Assembly: GCA_963828705.1 (NCBI GenBank)
Contig: CAWHGA010000055.1
Location: 24,027 to 88,026, forward strand
Source of the DNA: CAWDJT01 sp963828705
GTDB taxonomy: Bacteria; Desulfobacterota; Syntrophobacteria; Syntrophobacterales; Syntrophobacteraceae
DNA: 64,000 bases
Direction: 5' to 3'
The notes beneath the pieces were generated by a model. The model searched no databases, was not told the DNA's origin, and saw only the letters and a list, made by a program, of their open reading frames with translations. This document shows, in pieces, positions 26,652 to 35,883 of this stretch (position 1 is its first letter; each line of letters begins with the position of its first letter). Made by a program: the position numbers and the translations under genes.

Positions 26652-27866
26652 GTGCGTTTTTCCATAACTAAGAAATTCGTGGTTGCCTTTCTGTTGGTTT
26701 CGATCCTGCCCATCGCGGTTTTGGGTTTTTATACCTCCCATCACCTCTGGCAGATTGGGCAGCGCGCCATTGACAGCAGCAGTGCCGAGTTGGAAAGGCG
26801 GGGACGGGAATCGATCGAATTGCGAGCGGTGGAACTGGCCAATCGGGTCAGCCAGTTTCTGCAGTCCAGCGAAGCTGACCTGTTGAGCCTCAAGATGTTA
26901 CCGCGGGAAGCCGAGGCCTACCGAAGATTTTCTCAGGCCCATCGAGCAACCATTTGGACCCTTGCCGGGAGCAATGATAACCCGGTCGAAGTGCACCTGC
27001 CGCTGCCCATCTACCGGGAAGTGGCCCTTGTCGGCCCTGATGGCCGAGAGCGGGTGCGGATCGCGGATGATCGCATTGTGACGCCGGCGGAACTGCGTGA
27101 TGTGAGTGATCCTCGTAACACCACTTTCAAAAACGAGCGATACTTCGCCGAAACCTGCAAACTCAGAGATGGTGAGATTTTTGTTTCCCATGTCGCCGGT
27201 TGGTACGCCAGCGAGCAGGAACGGCTCCTGTGGGCTGAACGCACTGACGATGCGGCCATGATTCAAGGTGCCTTGCAGGAAATCGATCGGCTCGAGAACC
27301 TCATACACGACATCCTGGATTTTGCCGCCCCGTCACGGCGCGTGCGCCTGCTGGCACGTTCGGTCGAGGAGGTTCTGCAGACGACCCTGTTTCTTGTCAG
27401 AAAACAGTGTGAGAATCAGAACATCCACCTGGAGGTGCGAGCAGAGGCCGGGGTGCCGCCGGTTAATCTTGATCCGGAGCGGCTCCAGCAGGCATTGCTG
27501 AACCTCCTTCTCAACGCCATCCAGGCCATGCCCGATGGCGGGACGTTAAGCCTGCGGGTAAGCCTGACCAACAGTGGGGACTCGCTTCTGAGTGGCCCCG
27601 CGGTTCGGATCGAGGTGCACGATACCGGCAAAGGGATTCGCACCGAAGACCTTCCTTATGTTTTTGATCCGTTTTTCACCCGCAATCCCGGTGGGGTTGG
27701 CCTCGGGCTCGCGATTGTCCACAGTATCGTGGAAGAACACGGCGGACGCATTGTGGTCTCCAGCCAGGTGGGAGAAGGAGCCACTTTCTGGATGGACCTG
27801 CCGGTGGTGGATGGACCCCGGATTCCGCAGGCTTCTGCAGATCCTGCAAGTCCAGTGGACTCCTGA
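26652..27866 (+). CDS. Membrane sensor kinase lacking HAMP and phosphoacceptor histidine (internal deletion)
   Basis: The product begins VRFSITKKFVVAFLLVSILP, a signal/transmembrane helix, then a periplasmic Cache-like sensor region with EVALVGPDGRERVRI, RYFAETCKLRDGEIFVSHVA. It then jumps at about residue 200 to EIDRLENLIHDILDFAAP, the second helix of a HisKA domain, followed by a complete HATPase_c domain (LLNLLLNAIQAMPDGGTLSL, VHDTGKGI, FFTRNPGGVGLGLAIVHSIV). The second transmembrane helix, HAMP and the HEIRNPL-type histidine box are missing. The frame itself is intact. The GTG at 26652 has CAGGAG eight bases upstream and was preferred to an upstream ATG at 26625 without a site. It could be a dead kinase, a phosphatase-only sensor or an assembly collapse. 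No response regulator gene adjoins. Confidence 0.82.
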   Translation: MRFSITKKFVVAFLLVSILPIAVLGFYTSHHLWQIGQRAIDSSSAELERRGRESIELRAVELANRVSQFLQSSEADLLSLKMLPREAEAYRRFSQAHRATIWTLAGSNDNPVEVHLPLPIYREVALVGPDGRERVRIADDRIVTPAELRDVSDPRNTTFKNERYFAETCKLRDGEIFVSHVAGWYASEQERLLWAERTDDAAMIQGALQEIDRLENLIHDILDFAAPSRRVRLLARSVEEVLQTTLFLVRKQCENQNIHLEVRAEAGVPPVNLDPERLQQALLNLLLNAIQAMPDGGTLSLRVSLTNSGDSLLSGPAVRIEVHDTGKGIRTEDLPYVFDPFFTRNPGGVGLGLAIVHSIVEEHGGRIVVSSQVGEGATFWMDLPVVDGPRIPQASADPASPVDS

Positions 27867-28075
27867 CCCTTGAACAGTGGACTGGTTTTTTTGCGGCCCA
27901 AAAAGTCAGGGTTTGGGGATGGGAACCAGTTTCCAGGCATGGTACCCTGGTGGAGATCCGTTGAGCAGGGCCGAGGCGGGAGAAAGCAAGAGGAATATCG
28001 GGCACTCCCTTTATGAGGTGCGCAAGTCCATCGGCCAGCTGGCCCATCCCTCGCGGTTATTCGCTTCTTCACAGA
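27867..28075. other. Region downstream of the sensor kinase
   Basis: No gene supported. The sequence leads into transporter relics and may itself contain decayed coding DNA that I cannot identify. Confidence 0.4.
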
Positions 28076-28283
28076 ATGGGCATCACCAAGGCCATCGGCG
28101 GCATCCTGTGCTCTTTCGTTGGCCTGCTTTTTACCGTCACCATCCGCTTCGCCCTGAACGTCCACTGGGACTGGCGCCCACCTGGCCCTGGCGGCGGCAG
28201 CCTTTGCCGCTCCTCTTGTTCAAGTTGGACATCCTGTGGGTGGTTGATTGACGGGGACTGCGATTTCGGCATTCGCTTTTTAG
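28076..28283 (+). pseudogene. C-terminal remnant of a chromate transporter (ChrA-like)
   Basis: The joined reading, with shifts near 28190, 28220 and 28250, is MGITKAIGGILCSFVGLLFT, then a helix, then HLALAAAAFA with LLFKLDILWVVLTGT and ends AISAFAF. This matches the last two to three transmembrane segments of ChrA-type permeases, where (F/L)KLDxLWVV is frequent. The N-terminal ~80 percent of such a protein (about 400 residues) is absent, so even if the frame breaks are sequencing errors it is a truncated relic. Confidence 0.5.
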
Positions 28284-28307
28284 GAATGTTTTTAAAGGAA
28301 GTGAACC

Positions 28308-28412
28308 ATGTGGATTGTTCGACTCGCGTTGCACCGGTCCTACCCCTTCGTGGTGGCGGCGCTGGTGCTAGGGGAGTCAATGCGTTCGTCAGTCACGATG
28401 AATCCGACCTGA
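28308..28412 (+). pseudogene. N-terminal remnant of an RND-type efflux pump
   Basis: The frame starts MWIVRLALHRSYPFVVAALV with AAAGGAA upstream. This is the standard start of AcrB/HAE-type pumps, which open with M-W-x-V-x-x-A-L-x-x-P-(Y/H)-x-F-V-V. It stops after 34 codons, and no further part of the ~1,000-residue pump follows, so the gene was cut off by a deletion. Confidence 0.5.
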
Positions 28413-28696
28413 GGAGTGATTTGTCGGCGTGAGATGGTTCGGGGCGCTTTTTCGAACACCTTGGGATGGATTTGGTTTATGATCCCTCAAGGGTTCAAGT
28501 CAGAAGTGTGGCCCTTTAACCCGGTCTGACCAGGGGTTGGATCGCTCCGGTCGGTGAAGCCCTTTATTGTGAGATGCTCGTGTCATCAAGAGATGAGATC
28601 GATTTGGCATAAGCCAGTTCCTTAAACACCGTTCCGACCACTCTGTTTAGAAGAGTGGAGCACGAAGTGTTCTCAACCAGAAAATGGAGGCTGAAG
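28413..28696. other. Intergenic stretch before the DUF5661-like gene
   Basis: Nothing recognised apart from the ribosome binding site of the next gene. Confidence 0.4.
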
Positions 28697-29152
28697 ATGG
28701 AATTGCCGGAATACGTAACCAAAGAGGAAGTTCGCAGGGTCTGTGCGATGCTGAAGATTCGAGACTGGACCAAGTTGAGCAAGGCTGAAGTCGAGCCAGA
28801 GGAGGCTCAAGTCATCCTCAAGGTGGTCAATGTGGAACAGATGGGGATTGAGCTTGAGAGTTTCCGCAAGGGGCTCGAAGTCGAACTGGAACATGGCCTT
28901 CAGTTCAAAGATGCCAATGTGACCAATAACCACCCCATCCTGACGGGCAAGATAGTGATCGCGCATTTCAAGGAGATGCTGGACTATTACGAACGCTTGG
29001 AAGTTGCCGAACTCGAAGGCGATCTACTCAAGGCGCTCATTGCTGGAAATCAGGCCAAGCTGGAGAAATACTATCGAAAGCTGGTGAGGGCGAAATACGA
29101 GTTGAGCAAGGCCGAATTGGCGCAGTTGGAGAAGGCCAAGATCGCCCTTTGA
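28697..29152 (+). CDS. DUF5661-like protein
   Basis: 151 residues from the ATG at 28697, preceded by ATGGAGGCTGAAG. The central segment GLEVELEHGLQFKDANVTNN, followed by ILTGKIVIAHFKEMLDYYER, is the hallmark of the DUF5661 family, where an E-L-E-H-G motif and an A-H-x-K-E-x-x-x-Y-Y motif recur. The C-terminal ~40 residues are a charged helix (LEKYYRKLVRAKYELSKAEL). No signal peptide is present. Function of the family is unknown. It lies 46 bases upstream of the aldehyde dehydrogenase on the same strand, so co-transcription is plausible. Confidence 0.72.
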   Translation: MELPEYVTKEEVRRVCAMLKIRDWTKLSKAEVEPEEAQVILKVVNVEQMGIELESFRKGLEVELEHGLQFKDANVTNNHPILTGKIVIAHFKEMLDYYERLEVAELEGDLLKALIAGNQAKLEKYYRKLVRAKYELSKAELAQLEKAKIAL

Positions 29153-29198
29153 GGCCAATCCAGGCACCAATATTGTTGATCGTGGTGGAGGAAACCCC

Positions 29199-30633
29199 AT
29201 GGGGCAAGCGACAAAACAATATAAGCTGTTGGTGGGTGGAGAGTGGATAATAGACCATTCAACCATGCCGGTTGCCGACAAATTTACCGGCGAGGTCATC
29301 GGTACCGTACCGATCGCATCTCGTGACACCGTGGAAAAAGCTGTCGCCTCGGCTCGTTCCGCATTCCCGGTTTTTTCGAAAACACCGGCCCACACCAGGT
29401 TTCGGATCCTGGAGAAGACGGCTCGGCTCCTCGACCAATACCAGGATGAGATCGCCACCTTAATATGTCGCGAGGCGGGGAAGGCCTGGAAGTATTCCAT
29501 GGGTGAAGTAGCCCGAGGTGTTGAGACATTCCAGTTTTCCGCAGAGGAAGCGAAGCGGATTCATGGCGAGACCGTACCGATGGATGCCAGTGCCGCCGGT
29601 GAGGGCCGCATGGGGTACTGGCTTCGCAGCCCCGTGGGGGTCGTTGCCGCCATTACGCCGTTCAATTTCCCCCTCAATCTGGTGGCACACAAAGTGGGGC
29701 CGGCATTGGCAGCGGGAAATACCGTCGTCCTCAAACCCGCCTCGACCACTCCGTTAACGGCCATCCGCCTGGGCGAGATTCTGCAGGAGGCTGGGCTTCC
29801 CCCCGGGGTCCTCAATATCGTGGCCGGTTCGGGTGGCACCGTTGGCGGCTGGTTGGTTAGCTGACCCCAAGGTAAGCAAGGTCTCCTTTACAGGAAGCCC
29901 GCCGGTTGGCGAGTCGATCATCCGAAGCGCCGGCCTCAAGAAAGTGACACTGGAACTCGGCAATAACTCCGCAACCATCATTGAGCCCGACACCAACCTG
30001 GACGAAGCCGTTCCCCGGTGTGTCCTGAGCGCCTTTGCCAATTCCGGCCAGGTTTGCATCTCCCTGCAGCGCTTGTATGTGCACCAGGAGGTGGCCGCCG
30101 AGTTCACTAAGCGGTTCGTCGATGCCACGGCCAAGCTCAAGGTGGGCAATCCTCTGGACAAGGACTGTGATGTCGGGCCGATGATCGACGAAGCCGAAGC
30201 AAGACGCGCCGAAGCATGGATCAACGAGGCGGTTGGCGAAGGAGCCAAAGTCCTCATCGGCGGCAAGCGGGAGGGAAGGGTGCTTTACCCCACCGTGTTG
30301 GGCAATGTTCAACCGGATATGAGGGTCATGTGCGCCGAAGTGTTCGCTCCCATCGTTTCGATTTGTCCATACGCCAGCTTCGAGGAAGCCGTGAAGATGG
30401 TCGAAGACTCCCCCTATGGCCTCCAGGCGGGCATCTATACCAATGACATCCGCAAAGCCCTCTACGCTGTCGATCATATCAATGCCGGCGGCATCATGAT
30501 CAACGACACATCCATCTTCCGGGTGGATCACATGCCTTATGGGGGCAACAAAATGAGCGGCTTGGGCCGCGAAGGCGTGAGGTTCGCCATTGAAGAGATG
30601 ACCAACATCAAGATGGTGGTGATCAAGGCGTAG
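29199..30633 (+). CDS. NAD(P)-dependent aldehyde dehydrogenase, frame-broken
   Basis: 478 residues after one shift near 29850. The family order is clear: YWLRSPVGVVAAITPFNFPL, KVGPALAAGNTVVLKPAS, SKVSFTGSPPVGESI, catalytic-glutamate segment VTLELGNNSATII (most relatives have LELGGN), the nucleophile cysteine in NSGQVCISLQR, EVFAPIVSICPYASFEEAV, and MPYGGNKMSGLGREGVRFAI. It oxidises an aldehyde to the acid in the cytoplasm. The MPYGG-K-SG-GREG end is common in succinate-semialdehyde and lactaldehyde dehydrogenase-like groups, but the substrate cannot be named. The start at 29199 has GTGGAGGAAAC upstream. Confidence 0.9.
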
Positions 30634-30700
30634 TTGAAGGAACCCTGAGCGTTCCCGCGCCGAGACCGGTTCACGAATATCTTTGAGGGAGGGTTGAAAG

Positions 30701-32393
30701 TCAGATAGGAGACTCTCCTTTGAGCCTATACCATCTGGCCGCAATGACCTCCTCCACCTCGGACGGGTCTCCGGACTGGCCAGGCAGCGAGAACCCGCGC
30801 GACTGGGTGGTCCGGTAGAGAAGCGAGGTTTCTCCATCGGCGTAATCCGGCAATGCCTGGGTGTCGCCATGGTGTGGCGGCTTCAGGCGTTTTCTGAAAA
30901 TCACGATGAGATAACCATGGTATTCAAATCCGAACAACGCATCGAGCACCAGAGCCGCCCCAACAAAGGTCGGCGAGGAGGCTGAGGAAGCGCTCAGCAC
31001 TGCGTGGGTCTTGAGGCTGTGGCGCATCTTGTCAGCCAGATTTGCATCAAATATCCGGAGCACCGTGTGAACATGAGGATTCACCCTTCGCGCGACCAGA
31101 CCGGTGCTCAGATTAACAATATCATTGTCCGTTACGGCAATGATGCCTTTGGCACCGGCAACTCCCGCTTTTCTTAGGGTCTCTTCCGTTCTGGCATTTC
31201 CAAGTACCACCGGCGCAAGGGACTTGGCGGTTTCAACGAACTTCGAGTTTTCATCCATCTCAATGGCAACCGCTGTTTCGCCGTTATGAACCAGTTCCCT
31301 TAGCACTCCGAGGCCAACGCTTCCCAGACCGGCGATAATGAAATGCCCCTGGTGGCGGCTGCAACCTTTGGCCAGCACATCACGAAACCGGGTGCTCACC
31401 ACAATGTCGGATACAATGCTGAAGAGCGTGGCCACGACGGCAGCCCCGCAAAACATGAGGAAAATCCCATACATCTTGACCAGGCTTGGAGCGTTCATCA
31501 AATTGAAATCACCAAAACCCGTCGTGCTCACGATGGCGGCAACGAAATATACGGAATCCAAAACCGACATGCCGAGAGCAAAATGGAACACCCCGATACT
31601 GCCCAGCACCACGACCATCAGGGCAACGAGGGCGGTTCGCAATGCCTTTGGGGCGTCATGCCACCACTCTTTAACCCCAAGTGTCAGTGAAGAGAGCTTC
31701 TCTCCAAAGGATCTTCTCCTCGAGGCGTCCATTGGCTCCGCCAGATCGAGGATCTTTGGCATGGGGCATTCCCAGGTAAGCAATGGCATCTCCATCCTCT
31801 AGAGGCAGGGAATCCGCCGCGCCAATCAGGACCTCGTCGTTTCTCAAAACGGCCATGACCGCCGCTTGTTCCTTGAGGCACCATTCTCTCAGGGTCCCCG
31901 CGCTTCCCTCGCCGGCACCTCCCACTTGAATTTCTCCAAGGGGACAATACTCGCCGTCCACCTTCAGTGAACCACGCATCTTACCTCCCAGAGCGGCAGC
32001 GGCGAACAAAGGGACACATAGGGCCGGAGTGCACAGTGCCCGGTCTATCCCTACCGTCTTTTCCAGGTAAGACGCCAGATCCTGATCGAAAAGCCTGACA
32101 ACCGTCCTAATGAGCGGATTCAGACGCTTGGCATCGAGAGCGATGGCAACGTTGGTGATGTCATCGTTGGTAACGGCGATGATGGTTTTGGCATTCACAA
32201 TGCCTGCCTTGAGAAGATTTCGATCGTCTCGCCCGTCCCCGATAATGAGCTGGAATTCCGTGGAAGGAGTCAGGAGCCACCTTTCGGGCTCCTGGTTGGC
32301 GATAACGACTACTCGCTCGCCAAGGCGTGCCAGAAGAGTGAAGATCCTGAACCCCACATGACCAAAACCACAGAGCACGGTATGGCTTTTCAT
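30701..32393 (-). CDS. Potassium channel with RCK/TrkA-N domains on both sides of the pore
   Basis: One gene if a shift near 31745 is accepted; otherwise two overlapping genes. The N-terminal RCK domain starts MKSHTVLCGFGHVGFRIFTL and continues IIAVTNDDITNVAIALDAKR, then a TrkA-C-like part. After the break come two hydrophobic helices flanking the pore segment AAIVSTTGFGDFNL (selectivity filter TTGFGD), then a second RCK domain (HFIIAGLGSVGLGVLRELVH, IIAVTDNDIVNLSTGLVARR). The product would be a 564-residue inner-membrane channel gated by cytoplasmic ligands such as nucleotides or calcium. The reconstructed N-RCK-TM-pore-TM-RCK order is known in some bacterial channels. The start ATG at 32393 lacks a strong ribosome binding site. 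Confidence 0.82.
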
Positions 32394-32613
32394 GGTTTTC
32401 GCCCTGGTGCTTCCACCAACCTACTTGTGTAGGGCCTGCAGAAGCGAAGAAGAGACCGCCGCACGATGCTACCCGGGCAACTCCAGGCCGCCTTGGTGGA
32501 TCATCTTGCCCGCGTCAAACGGATCCACCAACACGATCTTCAAAAGGGCTATGGGGAAGCGTATCTGCCGTGCGCGTTGTCGAACTAGCGTGCGTGGACC
32601 AAGGGGAGATCTG

Positions 32614-34068
32614 TTACCAGTGCTTCGCTCCAGCCTTGATGAGGATCTGATCGAGGCCGCTAAATCCGTGTTGGGTGGCGTAGACGAGGGGGGTTTTGCC
32701 GTGGTCGTCGATGGCGTTCACGTTGGCGCCGGCAGCGATGAGTTTATGTACCAGTTCCACGTAGGCTTTGCTGGCGGCCAGATGCAGTGGCGTGTCGGCG
32801 GTGTAGTCCTTGGCGTTGACGTCCGCGCCGCCGTCGAGGAGCAGGGTCACCATGTCGATGAGATTGTTGGCGACTGCCAGATGGAGCGGTGTGCTTCTGG
32901 TGCGATCGGTCTTAGTATTCAGGGAAACGCCTCTCTTGACGATCGCTTCGGCGATTTCCAGCTGGTTGCCCTGGGCAGCCAGATGCGAGGCGCTGTAGCC
33001 GGTGTAATCGCCGGCGAAAATGCGTAGATGGAGGTCGGCACCTTTGGCGATCAGCAGCTTGGCGAGTTCGGTGTGACCGTTGAGAATGGCCATGTGCAGC
33101 GGGGTTTCGCCGGTATCCAGGCTGAGGTCCATATCGGCGTTGTGATCGAGGAGCAGGGTGACGATATCGACATGACCGTTCCAGGCAGCCTTGTGCAGGG
33201 GTGTCCAGGAGCCTTTCTTGTTCTGCACATTGACGGCGGCTCTCTTGTCCAGCAGCATATTGACGATATCGGTGTGGCCTCCCAAGGCCGCCAGGTGCAA
33301 GGGCATGTCGCCGTCGGCATTGCTGCAGTTGGCATCGGCACCAGCATGGAGGAGGATCCGCACCAGTTCGGAATGCCCCGCCGCGGCCTTGAGCAGCGCG
33401 CGCTGGCCGCCCTCGCCTTCGGCGCTGGCCCCAGCCTCGAGCAGCTCCACCAGCAGCTGTTCGCGACCTAGTTCCGCCGCCACCGCCAGCACCGTCCTGC
33501 CGCTGGCGTCGGCAGCATCAGGGTTGGCGCCTTCAGCCAGGAGTTCGTGGACTTCAGCGGCGTCACCGCGCTCCACGGCGGTCAGGAGCAGGAAGTCACG
33601 ATCACCGACAACAATCGACATCAGGACCTTCTCCCGGACGATGATCTCCGCCACGGCTTCCTGCGCGATGTCGAGTTCGTAGCGGTTGATGGTCTTGCCC
33701 ATCCCCATAAACCCTTTGGTGCCTTCCGTGGCCAGGCGCAGATTGACGATCGCTTCGCTGTTGCGCAACTGGCTCTTGGCCATCAGCCGTGCCGTAGGTT
33801 CATCTGCGGCGTCGATGGTGATGGTTCGCACTTGCGGCGCCACCAGTTCGCGCTTGTCGACGACGACGACATCCGGTGGCAGCATGGCTTCCGCCGCGCT
33901 CATGGCCGCGGCGCTGGTCTCCCCGGTGGCCTTGAAAGTCTTGGTCTCCAGGCCATCGCGGAGCACATCCGACGCCACCAGGAACATGTCTTCTGCTACG
34001 GCTTCTTTGGCCTTGTGCCGAGCTTCCTCCATGGAATCGGCCACCACCTTGATTTCCCGCTGGATCAT
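32614..34068 (-). CDS. Ankyrin-repeat protein with Jag-N-like N-terminal modules
   Basis: 484 residues, intact. The first ~155 residues hold two similar modules. Each starts with a strand-helix unit (IQREIKVVADSMEEARHKA; VRTITIDAADEPTARLMAKS), and the second ends GTKGFMGMGKTINRYELDI, like the Jag N-terminal domain that ends G-x-x-G-(F/L)-x-G-(M/I)-G. From about residue 160 there are roughly nine ankyrin repeats (for example DGDMPLHLAALGGHTDIVNM; TPLHKAAWNGHVDIVTLLLD). No signal peptide or membrane segment is found. Ankyrin arrays bind proteins; the Jag-N link hints at an RNA- or envelope-related partner, which is inference. It starts behind a GGGGGAAAGG site. Confidence 0.82.
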   Translation of the reverse strand: MIQREIKVVADSMEEARHKAKEAVAEDMFLVASDVLRDGLETKTFKATGETSAAAMSAAEAMLPPDVVVVDKRELVAPQVRTITIDAADEPTARLMAKSQLRNSEAIVNLRLATEGTKGFMGMGKTINRYELDIAQEAVAEIIVREKVLMSIVVGDRDFLLLTAVERGDAAEVHELLAEGANPDAADASGRTVLAVAAELGREQLLVELLEAGASAEGEGGQRALLKAAAGHSELVRILLHAGADANCSNADGDMPLHLAALGGHTDIVNMLLDKRAAVNVQNKKGSWTPLHKAAWNGHVDIVTLLLDHNADMDLSLDTGETPLHMAILNGHTELAKLLIAKGADLHLRIFAGDYTGYSASHLAAQGNQLEIAEAIVKRGVSLNTKTDRTRSTPLHLAVANNLIDMVTLLLDGGADVNAKDYTADTPLHLAASKAYVELVHKLIAAGANVNAIDDHGKTPLVYATQHGFSGLDQILIKAGAKHW

Positions 34069-34413
34069 GGTTGGGTTCCTTTCCCCCGGTGGGTTATTGA
34101 CTGCCGTGAGGGCCCGTTGGTTTCTTCAGGTTTATGCTCTCGATGACACCAGCATCTTACGGATTATTGGCGATAGGTCAAGACACGTATGCAGGTGGGA
34201 CTGGGATTGGGGACAGGGTGGAAGCATTTTGTCTTGCTTCCACCCTGGCTCTGGCCGTTCCTGCTGGGCTGAAATGGCTTTCTCGGTACACCTTCTGAAT
34301 AACGTCACAAAAGGTGGTTGCAATCACTCTTTCACCTGGATCCGCCGCAGGCTGCACTGTACGCTTTGGAGTGAACGGTTGCCGCTCTCCTGGTGTGGCG
34401 TCAGTTTGCTGCG
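34069..34413. other. Intergenic region between nfnB and the ankyrin gene
   Basis: No gene. It contains the perfect 12-bp hairpin at 34214-34247. Confidence 0.5.
34214..34247 (-). terminator. Perfect 12-bp hairpin downstream of nfnB
   Basis: The arms cagggtggaagc and gcttccaccctg are fully complementary around a ten-base loop. It lies after the last gene of the fdhA-nfnAB operon. It has no T-run, so it may be a factor-dependent end or an mRNA-stabilising hairpin. Confidence 0.5.
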
Positions 34414-35862
34414 CTACTTGGCGCCGTTGCTGAGATAGGCGTGTATGGCCTCGGCGGCCCGTCGTCCTTCACCCATGGCGCTGATGACCGTGGCGCCCCC
34501 GGAAACAATGTCACCGCCGGCCCAGACGTATGCCTTGGAAGTCTTGCCATGTTCATCGCAGACCACGGTGCCCCACTTGGTGACTTCCAGGTCGGGGGTG
34601 GTCGACGAAATCAGCGGGTTGGGCGAGGTCCCCAGGGACACGGCCACCGTGTCCACGTCCATGATGAATTCGCTACCCTTCTTGACCATCGGCCGTCGCC
34701 GGCCGCTGGCATCGGGTTCCCCCAGTTCCATACGGACCAGTTCCATGGCGGCGACATTGCCGCGGCCGTCGCTCAGAAAGGCCGTCGGGGCGCACAGATA
34801 ATGGAAATGGATGCCTTCCTCCTCGGCATGTTCCACTTCCTCATGACGCGCCGGCATTTCTTCGCGGGAACGGCGGTAGATCACATTGACCTCATCGGCG
34901 CCCAGGCGCAAGGCGCAGCGGGCCGCATCCATGGCCACATTGCCGCCGCCGATCACGGCCACCCTCCGCCCCATTTTGATGGGTGTGGCATACTTGGGGT
35001 AGAGGTAGGACTTCATGAGCACGGTGCGGGTGAGGAATTCGTTGGCGGAATAGATCATGTTGAGGTTTTCGCCGGGGACGTTGAGAAACATCGGAAGGCC
35101 GGCTCCAGTGGCAAGATACACCGCGTCGTATTTGGTGTTGAGCAGTTCGTCCAGGCTGAAGTTGATGCCGACCACGGTATTGAGTTGAATATCCACGCCC
35201 AGCGATGCCACGTAATCGACTTCGCGCTGGACGATGGCCTTGGGTAGCCGGAATTCGGGGATGCCGTACATGAGCACCCCACCGGCGACGTGCAGGGCTT
35301 CGAACATGGTCACTTCGTGGCCGACGATAGCCAGGTCGGAGGCCACAGTCAGACCCGACGGGCCGGAACCGACCACCGCCACCTTCTTGCCGGTGGCTGG
35401 GGCCATCTGCGGCGTGGTGACGATGCCTTCAGCGAGCTCCCAATCGGCCAGGAAACGTTCCAGGCGGCCAATGGCGATCGGGGCGCCCTTCTTGTTGAGG
35501 GTACAGACGCCTTCGCACTGGCTTTCCTGCGGGCACACGCGTCCACAGATGCCGGGAAGCGATGTCTTGCTCTTGAGGACGCGGGAGGCACCGGCCAGAT
35601 CGCCTTTGGCCATGGCCGCAATGAAATCAGGGATATCGATGTTGACCGGGCATCCGGCCTGGCAATTACGTTTCTTGCACTGGATGCAGCGCGAGGTTTC
35701 TTCCATGGCCATTTCGTAGGTGTAACCCAGGGCCACTTCATCAAAATTGCAGCGACGAACCGCCGCGTCCTGGCAGGGCATGCCCACCCGATTCAAATTG
35801 AGCTTGGGCTTTTTGCCCTTGCCTTCTTCTTCTTCCTTTGGGGTATCTAATACTTCACTCAT
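34414..35862 (-). CDS. nfnB: NADPH-binding flavoprotein NfnB/SudA (glutamate synthase small-subunit type)
   Basis: 482 residues, intact, starting at 35862 with GGAAGGAG upstream. The N-terminal domain carries two [4Fe-4S] sites (CIQCKKRNCQAGCPV; GICGRVCPQESQCEGVC). An FAD-binding GSGPSGLTVASDL follows near residue 175, then a second dinucleotide fold GGGNVAMDAARCALRLGA with VIYRRSREEMPAR, and a C-terminal VWAGGDIVSGGATVISAMGE. This is the large subunit of NADH-dependent ferredoxin:NADP oxidoreductase (electron bifurcation) or of sulfide dehydrogenase. The other subunit, NfnA, is directly upstream, which excludes a stand-alone GltD. With FdhA upstream it likely links formate to NADPH. Confidence 0.9.
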   Translation of the reverse strand: MSEVLDTPKEEEEGKGKKPKLNLNRVGMPCQDAAVRRCNFDEVALGYTYEMAMEETSRCIQCKKRNCQAGCPVNIDIPDFIAAMAKGDLAGASRVLKSKTSLPGICGRVCPQESQCEGVCTLNKKGAPIAIGRLERFLADWELAEGIVTTPQMAPATGKKVAVVGSGPSGLTVASDLAIVGHEVTMFEALHVAGGVLMYGIPEFRLPKAIVQREVDYVASLGVDIQLNTVVGINFSLDELLNTKYDAVYLATGAGLPMFLNVPGENLNMIYSANEFLTRTVLMKSYLYPKYATPIKMGRRVAVIGGGNVAMDAARCALRLGADEVNVIYRRSREEMPARHEEVEHAEEEGIHFHYLCAPTAFLSDGRGNVAAMELVRMELGEPDASGRRRPMVKKGSEFIMDVDTVAVSLGTSPNPLISSTTPDLEVTKWGTVVCDEHGKTSKAYVWAGGDIVSGGATVISAMGEGRRAAEAIHAYLSNGAK

Positions 35863-35883
35863 GTTGGTGACTCCTTCCGCCAT

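Noticed and set aside
34393..35247. 284-codon plus-strand frame
   Set aside because: Antisense shadow of nfnB.
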